A stretch of 64,000 nucleotides of DNA from contig NZ_LS483250.1 in assembly GCF_900465055.1 (NCBI RefSeq), positions 310,001-374,000 of the forward strand. The letters are read 5' to 3'. The translations under genes and the position numbers were made by a program. The stretch's first letter is position 1, and every line of letters starts with the position of its first letter. This document shows positions 57,734 through 64,000 of this stretch, piece after piece. The notes under the pieces are model-generated. The model was not told the DNA's origin. It searched no databases and was given only the letters and a program-made list of their open reading frames with translations. The stretch comes from Moritella yayanosii. GTDB lineage: Bacteria > Pseudomonadota > Gammaproteobacteria > Enterobacterales > Moritellaceae.

Positions 57734-60013
57734 GTGAGTAAGAATACAAAAGACAACAAGAACAAACAACGCAGCGGTTTATGGTGGAAATTGTTACTGA
57801 TCCCTGTGTTTATTGGGTTCGCAGTAATGGTTTATTTAGATATTATTATTCGCTCAACCTTTGATGAAAATAAATGGGCGGTACCATCGACGGTTTATGC
57901 GCGGCCACTTGAATTATATGAAGGTGCAGCATTAACCGTTGCTGATTTAAAAACCGAGCTTGGCTTATTAGGTTACAAATTCGTCTCACGACCGACAAAG
58001 CCTGGTCAAGCAAATATACGAGGTGATCAGGTTGGTATTTATACGCCAGGCTTCCAATTTAGTGATGATTTAGAACCGCCGCGCAATATTTTACTGACAT
58101 TGCAAGATGGTTTAGTGACTAAACTTGATACTGACGATGGGGTTGGCCTGTTACGTTTAGAGCCAGTCGTTATTGGTGGTATCTATCCAGCGCATAATGA
58201 AGACCGTTTGTTAGTTCAGCTATCCGAAGTGCCGGAATCGTTACAAGCAATGTTAGTGGCGGTTGAAGATGATGGTTTTTATGATCATTTTGGTATTTCG
58301 TTGCGTGGTATCGCCCGTGCGTTAGTGGCGAATATTAAGCAAGGTGGTATTGCGCAAGGCGCGTCTACACTGACTCAGCAACTCGTTAAGAACTATTATC
58401 TTAGTTCTGAACGTACTTTAAGCCGTAAAGTGCAAGAAGCGTTGATGGCGATCCTACTCGAATTTCATTTTTCCAAGGTTGATATCTTAGAAGGCTATAT
58501 TAACGAAATTTACCTTGGTCAAGACGGGCCTCGAGCCATTCATGGTTTCGGTTTAGCCAGCCAGTATTATTTCAAAACACCACTTGCAGAGCTGTCACTT
58601 GATAAACAAGCGTTATTGGTCGCACTCGTGCGAGGCGCAAGTTATTACAACCCATGGCGGAATCCTGAACGAGCGCTTAAACGCCGAGACTTAGTGCTGA
58701 ATATCGCAGTACGTGAAGGTCGTTTGGATGCTGATTTAGCGGCTGCAGCAAAAGCCTTGCCACTCGGCATGGGAGAACAAACCGCAAGTAGCACGAAACG
58801 ATTCCCGGCTTACCTTGATTTGGTGCGCCGGCAATTACAGCGCGATTATAAAGTCGAAGATTTAAGTGAAAATGGGCTATCTATTTTTACCCATTTTGAT
58901 CCGCTGGTGCAAAGCAGTGCGGAATCGAGTTTAACAAAAGCCATTGCTCGACATAAGCGTGATGGGTTGAGTGCTAAGCTTGAAGGTGCTGTTGTGATAA
59001 CCCGGCCAAATACAGGCGCGGTGATTGCTATTGTCGGTGGTGTTAATACGCGTTTTGCGGGTTTTAACCGTGCTATTGATGCAAGACGTCAAGTTGGTTC
59101 GTTAATAAAGCCAGCGGTGTATTTAACCGCCTTAGAACAACCACAACAGTATAACCTGGCGACTTTAATTAGTGATGATGAATATAACCTTAATCTGCCC
59201 AATGGCGATATTTGGTCCCCTAAAAATTATGATAAGAAAGATCACGGTCAGGTGTTGTTATATACCGCGTTAGCTAAGTCTTATAATCAATCAACAGCCC
59301 GTTTAGGTAATGAATTGGGGTTAGATAAGATCGCAGATACACTGCGTCGTTTGGGTGTTGAGCAAACGATTCCTGAGTTACCTGCTATTACTTTAGGTGC
59401 TGTGGATATGTCACCGATTGCTGTGGCGCAGATGTATCAGACATTATCTGCAGATGGATTCTATACCCCTTTATTAGCGATCAGTGCCGTCGTCGATCCC
59501 GGTGGCACTGTGTTGAAAAGTTATCCGTTAGTGGTGGATAAACGTTTTGATTCAAGCTCGATTTATATGCTGCGTCATGCCATGCAGGCTGTTACCCATG
59601 AAGGTTCGGCAAGAGCATTACAATGGCTGTTACCTGATTTTGAAGTTGCTGGTAAAACGGGCACGACCAATAATCTAAGAGACAGTTGGTTTGCTGGGTT
59701 TTCTGGTGACATGATGGCCGTCGTGTGGATGGGACGTGATGATAATGCCTCGATTGGTTTAACAGGCTCAAGTGGTGCGTTACGTGTGTGGGCTGAAATT
59801 TTCCGTCAACGTTCTGAGTTACCGATTCAGAATCTGCCACCACAAGATATTACCGTGGTGTGGGTGGATAAAGATACCGGGCAAGGTAGTCAAGGTAGTT
59901 GTCTTAACTCTATTCCACTCCCCTTTGTGAGTGGTTATGAACCCGAAATTGAATTACGCTGCAATCAAGGTGTTAAGCGTGTTATTGAATGGTTTCGAGA
60001 ACTTGTTGAATAA
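57734..60013 (+). CDS. mrcB: Bifunctional penicillin-binding protein 1b
   Basis: A 759-residue class A PBP. One N-terminal span (LLLIPVFIGFAVMVYLDIII), a UB2H-type domain (about 60-160), glycosyltransferase GT51 (VAVEDDGFYDHFGISLRG, GASTLTQQLVKNYYL), then transpeptidase motifs: GSLIKPAV (SxxK), SYNQS (SxN) and AGKTGTTN (KTG). It polymerises and cross-links peptidoglycan at the inner membrane. The GTG at 57734 follows GAGAGG at usable distance; an alternative GTG is at 57728. A TPR lipoprotein gene follows closely; LpoB, the usual partner, was not identified here. Confidence 0.96.
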   Translation: MSKNTKDNKNKQRSGLWWKLLLIPVFIGFAVMVYLDIIIRSTFDENKWAVPSTVYARPLELYEGAALTVADLKTELGLLGYKFVSRPTKPGQANIRGDQVGIYTPGFQFSDDLEPPRNILLTLQDGLVTKLDTDDGVGLLRLEPVVIGGIYPAHNEDRLLVQLSEVPESLQAMLVAVEDDGFYDHFGISLRGIARALVANIKQGGIAQGASTLTQQLVKNYYLSSERTLSRKVQEALMAILLEFHFSKVDILEGYINEIYLGQDGPRAIHGFGLASQYYFKTPLAELSLDKQALLVALVRGASYYNPWRNPERALKRRDLVLNIAVREGRLDADLAAAAKALPLGMGEQTASSTKRFPAYLDLVRRQLQRDYKVEDLSENGLSIFTHFDPLVQSSAESSLTKAIARHKRDGLSAKLEGAVVITRPNTGAVIAIVGGVNTRFAGFNRAIDARRQVGSLIKPAVYLTALEQPQQYNLATLISDDEYNLNLPNGDIWSPKNYDKKDHGQVLLYTALAKSYNQSTARLGNELGLDKIADTLRRLGVEQTIPELPAITLGAVDMSPIAVAQMYQTLSADGFYTPLLAISAVVDPGGTVLKSYPLVVDKRFDSSSIYMLRHAMQAVTHEGSARALQWLLPDFEVAGKTGTTNNLRDSWFAGFSGDMMAVVWMGRDDNASIGLTGSSGALRVWAEIFRQRSELPIQNLPPQDITVVWVDKDTGQGSQGSCLNSIPLPFVSGYEPEIELRCNQGVKRVIEWFRELVE

Positions 60014-60049
60014 TGCTATTTGTCATTGCAAATTAATAGTGGAAATAAA

Positions 60050-60487
60050 ATGAAAATATTAAAACGCGTGTGTTTATTGTCTTTACCCTGGTTGTTGACC
60101 GCTTGTGGCACAATACCTACGTATAACGCGAATGGGACTCAGGTTCAAGAGACTAATAATACTGTCCCTGTGTTGGGTAAACAAAGTAAACCTGCGCCTG
60201 TCGATGATACGGCTCAAGCACCTGCTGTGGTATTATCGTTAATGAAACGCGCTAATAAACAGTTGAGTAATGGCGATAATAACGGTGCGATTGCCTCGTT
60301 AGAGCGTGCTATACGCATTGCGCCACGTTATCCAGAAACTTATTACCGTCTTGGCGAACGCTATTTTTATCAAGGTAATTATAAACAAGCTCGTTCATTG
60401 GCCGAAAAGGCGATAACATTGGGTGCTGATTGGCTGTTACGTCGACAAGCGGAGTCTTTAATTGAACGCGCCTCAGCATATCAATAA
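60050..60487 (+). CDS. TPR-containing lipoprotein
   Basis: A 145-residue lipoprotein: MKILKRVCLLSLPWLLTACG gives a signal peptide with lipobox LTAC, then a low-complexity linker and TPR repeats at the C-terminus (AIASLERAIRIAPRYPETYY, RLGERYFYQGNYKQARSLAE). It begins 36 bases after mrcB on the same strand, so it may work with PBP1b in the envelope, but that is inference from position. ATG 60050 is chosen for the signal peptide and nearby GGA. Confidence 0.85.
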   Translation: MKILKRVCLLSLPWLLTACGTIPTYNANGTQVQETNNTVPVLGKQSKPAPVDDTAQAPAVVLSLMKRANKQLSNGDNNGAIASLERAIRIAPRYPETYYRLGERYFYQGNYKQARSLAEKAITLGADWLLRRQAESLIERASAYQ

Positions 60488-60506
60488 ATTATCAATCGAG
60501 TAAAGA

Positions 60507-62393
60507 ATGGAAATCGAACTATTAGAAATTAAAAATTTTATAAGCCAGTACCAACCTTTTGACCAACTACCAGAAGAAGCATTGTTAGAGGTGGTTAAGA
60601 GCATTGAGATCACATACTTCCGTGCAGATTCGATGATTATTGAATATGGTCACAAGATCCATGATCTGTATTTTATTCGCAGTGGTGTAGTGGAAATATA
60701 CCGCCGTAAAGGTGAATTATACAATCGCTTGGATCAAGGCGAAATATTTGGCCAAATGGGCCTATTGGCCAATAATAAAGTTCGACTTCCTGCTAAAGCG
60801 ATAAAAGATACGCTGCTTTATTGTATTCCAGAAGCAATCTTCCATGATTTTTGTGAACGCTATGAAACCTTTTCTGATTTCTCTGAAGTTGAAGGTACTA
60901 TCCGTTTAAAACAAGCGGTTGAAGATAATAGTGATGATGCCAACTCATTAACCACTTCGAAAGTGAAAACATTATTAAGCCGAGACTTAGTGATGGTGAA
61001 AAATACTACGTCAATTCAAGATGTTGCTAAGGTGATGGTAGAAGAGAGTGTCTCTGCCGCGTTGATTAATGATCCGACTATTACCAATGAAGATGGCAGC
61101 AATTTTGTCGGTATTATTACTCAGCATGATCTGTGTGCAAAAGTTATTGCGACGGGTCTGAGTGTTGATAACCCTGTTTCAGATGTCATGTCGACAGAAT
61201 TGATGTCACTCGATCATAATGCCTATGTCTCGGAAGCGATGCTGATGATGTTACGTTACAATGTCCATCATTTACCCATCCTGAAGAACAAGCAGCCTAT
61301 CGGCCTGATTGAAGTGGCTGATATTATTCGTTATGAATCACAAAATAGCTTGTTATTTTCGAGTAGTATTTTTCAACAACAGAATATTGATGATCTGGTG
61401 TTGCTGTCTAAGCAACTTAAAGATTGTTTTGTACGAATGGTGAATGAAGACGCCAACTCTCATATGATAGGTAGTGCGATGTCCGAGATCGGTCGCAGCT
61501 TTAAGCAGCGTTTACTCGAACTTGCTGAAGAGGCGTTTGGTCAGCCGCCTGTACCTTATTGTTTCTTAGCGTTGGGATCTATGGCGCGTGATGAGCAATT
61601 AATTGTGACCGACCAAGATAATGGCATTATTTTAGACAATAGTTATGATCATGAGCAGCATGGCGCATATTTTGAAAATTTATCCAAATTTGTGTGTGAT
61701 GGATTAGCGGCTTGCGGCTATACCTATTGTACAGGCGATATTATGGCAACCAATCCAGAGTTCCGTAAAACCCAAGCGCAGTGGGAGGAATGCTTTGCAG
61801 ACTGGATAGACAACCCGAGTCCACAAGCGTTATTAAACTGCTCTATCTTCTTTGATTTAAACGGCGTTTATGGACGGGTAAAATGGGCTGAGCAATTAAA
61901 TGCCTTTATCTTACGTCGTGCCAAGAAAAACAACCGATTCTTAGCCTGTTTAGCACGTAATGCTTTAAACCGTACCCCGCCATTGGGTTTTTTCAAAAAC
62001 TTTGTGATGGAGAAAGATGGTCGTCATAACAATTCCATTAACTTAAAACGTCGTGGTACAGCGCCGCTGGCCGATTTGATCCGGGTGCACGGATTGGCGA
62101 TTGGCTCGCAATCGCAAAATTCATTTGAACGCTTGGAAGATATTATTGAAGCGGGGATCTTACCGCCGTCAAAAGCGCAGGATCTACACCATGCGATGGA
62201 ATTGATTTCCTTAGTACGTTTACGCCACCAAGCGTTAGACGTAGAATCGGAAATTGAACCGGATAATAATATCGAACCAGAGAATATGTCGGAATTTGAG
62301 CGCCGTAATCTTAAAGATGCATTTTTGGTGTTAAGTAACGCCCAGAACTTTTTAAAGTATCGTTATACTGCGAATAAAATGCAGGGATTATGA
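60507..62393 (+). CDS. cNMP-binding / CBS / DUF294 nucleotidyltransferase-like protein
   Basis: A 628-residue cytoplasmic protein of ordered domains. There is an N-terminal cyclic-nucleotide-binding domain (about 15-130, LYFIRSGVVEIYRRKGELY), a pair of CBS domains (about 155-280, FVGIITQHDLCAKVI and HHLPILKNKQPIGLI), and a DUF294 nucleotidyltransferase-like domain (FLALGSMARDEQLIVTDQDNG) with its C-terminal domain. The GS...D-D pattern suggests a metal-binding transferase. Function of the family is regulatory but not well defined. It follows the TPR lipoprotein and precedes the exonuclease with no gap. Confidence 0.9.
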   Translation: MEIELLEIKNFISQYQPFDQLPEEALLEVVKSIEITYFRADSMIIEYGHKIHDLYFIRSGVVEIYRRKGELYNRLDQGEIFGQMGLLANNKVRLPAKAIKDTLLYCIPEAIFHDFCERYETFSDFSEVEGTIRLKQAVEDNSDDANSLTTSKVKTLLSRDLVMVKNTTSIQDVAKVMVEESVSAALINDPTITNEDGSNFVGIITQHDLCAKVIATGLSVDNPVSDVMSTELMSLDHNAYVSEAMLMMLRYNVHHLPILKNKQPIGLIEVADIIRYESQNSLLFSSSIFQQQNIDDLVLLSKQLKDCFVRMVNEDANSHMIGSAMSEIGRSFKQRLLELAEEAFGQPPVPYCFLALGSMARDEQLIVTDQDNGIILDNSYDHEQHGAYFENLSKFVCDGLAACGYTYCTGDIMATNPEFRKTQAQWEECFADWIDNPSPQALLNCSIFFDLNGVYGRVKWAEQLNAFILRRAKKNNRFLACLARNALNRTPPLGFFKNFVMEKDGRHNNSINLKRRGTAPLADLIRVHGLAIGSQSQNSFERLEDIIEAGILPPSKAQDLHHAMELISLVRLRHQALDVESEIEPDNNIEPENMSEFERRNLKDAFLVLSNAQNFLKYRYTANKMQGL

Positions 62394-63113
62394 ATGCACA
62401 ATTTTATTAATAAAGAGATTTTAAACTGGGGCGCGTTCTATAAACTGAAAATAGAGCAGAGCAAGGATAAACGTTTAAAGTCTTTTTATCGCGCGGGTAC
62501 GTATCACGATGAAACGAAATTAGGTGATATTGATTTTGTTGCATTAGATTTTGAAACGACGGGGCTAGACTCTGAACAAAACAGTATTATTAGCATTGGT
62601 CTGGTACCGTTTAATTTAAAACGTATTTTTTGTCGTCAAGCGCAGCACTGGTATATTGAGCCTGAAGATAAGCTGAAAGAAAATTCCATTATTATTCATG
62701 GTATTACTCATACTGACTTGAAAGGTGCACCTGACTTATTGCGTATTCTAGAACCCGTATTAGATGCGTTAGCTGGCAAGGTTGTAGTGGTTCATTACCG
62801 CCGTATTGAACGTGATTTTTTTGATAATCATCTCCGCAGTTTTATTAATGAAGGCATTGTGTTTCCGGTTATCGATACTATGCAGATTGAAGCAGATGTT
62901 CAGGAATCGCAAAATAAGGGTTTTTTTAGCCTGTTTAAACCCAAGAAACGCCAAGAGTCGATTCGTCTTGCTAATAGCCGTGCACGTTATAATTTACCCG
63001 CCTATCCGCCACATGATGCATTAACGGATGCCATTGCGACAGCCGAGTTATTACAAGCGCAGATCCATTATCACTTTTCACCTGATACGCCGATTAAACA
63101 ACTGTGGTTATAG
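62394..63113 (+). CDS. DEDDh 3'-5' exonuclease (DNA polymerase III epsilon-like)
   Basis: A 239-residue exonuclease: Exo I VALDFETTGLDSEQNSIISIG (Asp-Glu), Exo II around VVVHYRRIERDFF, and Exo III HDALTDAIATAELL (His, Asp). The ATG begins immediately after the TGA of the DUF294 gene, so both are probably co-translated, a pairing seen in related bacteria. It may repair or process DNA or RNA ends; the substrate is not known. A strong terminator follows. Confidence 0.9.
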   Translation: MHNFINKEILNWGAFYKLKIEQSKDKRLKSFYRAGTYHDETKLGDIDFVALDFETTGLDSEQNSIISIGLVPFNLKRIFCRQAQHWYIEPEDKLKENSIIIHGITHTDLKGAPDLLRILEPVLDALAGKVVVVHYRRIERDFFDNHLRSFINEGIVFPVIDTMQIEADVQESQNKGFFSLFKPKKRQESIRLANSRARYNLPAYPPHDALTDAIATAELLQAQIHYHFSPDTPIKQLWL

Positions 63114-63142
63114 CTAAAGATTGAAGTAAGTTTGGTTTGAAC

Positions 63143-63184
63143 AAAATAGCCCGTTAATATTTTATGATATAACGGGCTATTTTT
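63143..63184 (+). terminator. Terminator after the exonuclease gene
   Basis: AAAATAGCCCGTTA and TAACGGGCTATTTT form a long stem with a 13-base loop and a T-run, 30 bases after the stop. It may also serve tenA coming from the right. Confidence 0.9.
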
Positions 63185-63222
63185 ATGGATCTGGTTATTT
63201 GGTGTTAGTTATTTGGCTTTCC

Positions 63223-63885
63223 TTAAGATACATCAAGTCCTTGCTGCCAAAATGCAATTTCCATACGCGTCGCCGTTCTAAACACATGAATTAGATTGCG
63301 GCCACGTTGACTGTTGACGTCAATCTCAGCGAGTAACTCATCAAGATGTGCAGTGCCTTGTGCGACCCCTTGTTGGAATTCATCTCCACTATAGAGTTCA
63401 ATCCAACTGGCAAACGGGTTATCAATTAGCTTGGTGTTTGCATCTGCAGCGAGATTACGGCCAATTTCGGCGTAACCAATAGAACAGGGCGCTAGCGCAG
63501 CGTAGAGATCGACAATATCCCCCGCCATACCGGCATCGAGCACATAACGGGTGTAAGCAACGGTGCCAAAGTCTTCTGGTTCTGCTTCTAAATCTGATTC
63601 TGTTAATCCCCACTTGCCACAGTAAGTAATGTGGTGACCAATTTCAGAATCCAGTAATGCATGGACACTCGGCAGTGCTTTACGCATATCCGCGAGGGTA
63701 CGGGCTTTGTAAATGGCTAACGCGTAAGCACGGGCATATTGTTTTAGAAATAAGAAATCTTGCTTAAGGTAATGTAAGTAACTCGGCTGTGCTAATGTTC
63801 CTTGTGCTAATTGTTGTACAAACGTATGTTGAGTATACGCCTGCCAATCTTCACGACAGGCATTGATTAGATCTTGATGATTCAT
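63223..63885 (-). CDS. tenA: Thiaminase II / aminopyrimidine aminohydrolase TenA
   Basis: A 220-residue all-helical TenA protein: the start MNHQDLINACREDWQAYTQH, FLKQYARAYALAIYKARTLA, and the catalytic Cys in LAPCSIGYAEIG, with Glu in the C-terminal part. It hydrolyses aminopyrimidine thiamine breakdown products so that the pyrimidine can be re-used. It lies 34 bases behind the end of another gene on the same strand, which may be a thiamine-related operon. Confidence 0.93.
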   Translation of the reverse strand: MNHQDLINACREDWQAYTQHTFVQQLAQGTLAQPSYLHYLKQDFLFLKQYARAYALAIYKARTLADMRKALPSVHALLDSEIGHHITYCGKWGLTESDLEAEPEDFGTVAYTRYVLDAGMAGDIVDLYAALAPCSIGYAEIGRNLAADANTKLIDNPFASWIELYSGDEFQQGVAQGTAHLDELLAEIDVNSQRGRNLIHVFRTATRMEIAFWQQGLDVS

Positions 63886-63919
63886 AATTTTCTCGATGAT
63901 TGTCTACAACAATGGCGAA

Positions 63920-64000
63920 TTACAGCGTCGGCACATAATCTTGTGCTTTGGGTAATGTTTTGATGATCTTTTGCGAATACATGAATGCGGCATAATCGTC
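63920..64000 (-). CDS. C-terminal end of an unidentified gene (cut by window edge)
   Basis: From the window edge the minus strand reads DDYAAFMYSQKIIKTLPKAQ, then DYVPTL and a stop at 63920-63922. Only 26 residues are present. Being just upstream of tenA it could belong to a thiamine gene or a thiamine-precursor transporter, but the fragment is too short to name. Confidence 0.5.
   Translation of the reverse strand, partial: DDYAAFMYSQKIIKTLPKAQDYVPTL

Overview
The window reads as chromosomal DNA of a marine, probably psychrophilic gammaproteobacterium of the Alteromonadales/Moritella type. This is an inference from the mix of housekeeping genes (kbl-tdh, a membrane fatty-acid desaturase, gsk, yejM-yejL-yejK, metE/metR, pntAB, mrcB, tenA), from the AT-rich intergenic DNA and from the insertion sequence families. 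No rRNA, tRNA or CRISPR array was seen.

Region 1 (1-775) holds the start of a YlqF/RbgA-type GTPase gene and a gene-poor stretch. Region 2 (about 715-17300) is an accessory island. At both ends lie decayed 3' parts of related tyrosine-recombinase genes, each followed by the same hairpin and a shared 39-bp sequence. An IS66 element sits in the left copy with a perfect 8-bp duplication, and the right copy is the empty version of that site. The core is a two-partner secretion / contact-dependent inhibition locus: a TpsB transporter, a 2705-residue CdiA-like exoprotein ending in a colicin E3-type 16S rRNase domain, and a likely immunity gene. Downstream is an array of displaced toxin tips and immunity genes: a toxin tail with an immunity gene that has lost its ATG, two small unknown genes, and a long second pre-toxin/toxin module with an HNH-like tip and a SUKH/DUF1851-like immunity gene. 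The second toxin is broken by a frameshift and an in-frame stop.

Region 3 (17397-24700) carries a large helicase-nuclease gene (SF1 helicase plus PLD nuclease, resembling single-gene Mokosh type II defence proteins). An IS21-family element splits it. Removing the IS and one 7-bp target duplicate restores the frame exactly. Two further in-frame stops lie near its 5' end. An unknown 208-residue gene follows.

Region 4 (24900-64000) is ordinary core genome: a LysR regulator and kbl-tdh (threonine to glycine); a desaturase with a FabR-like operator; gsk; dacB; a GIY-YIG protein; a GMC oxidoreductase; a PPP phosphatase; yejM/yejL/yejK; a phasin-like protein; a Dabb protein; divergent metE/metR with a MetR box; a double-receiver regulator; a frameshifted lipoprotein gene; an OmpR-type two-component pair; pntAB with an unusual Ala-rich PntB extension; an aspartate aminotransferase; an OFA-type MFS transporter; an outer-membrane barrel protein; mrcB, a TPR lipoprotein, a CBS/cNMP/DUF294 protein and a DEDDh exonuclease; then tenA and the tail of one more gene. 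Several convergent gene pairs are separated by clear stem-loop terminators.

The most unusual content is the toxin/immunity array bracketed by integrase remnants and the IS-inactivated helicase-PLD defence gene beside it.
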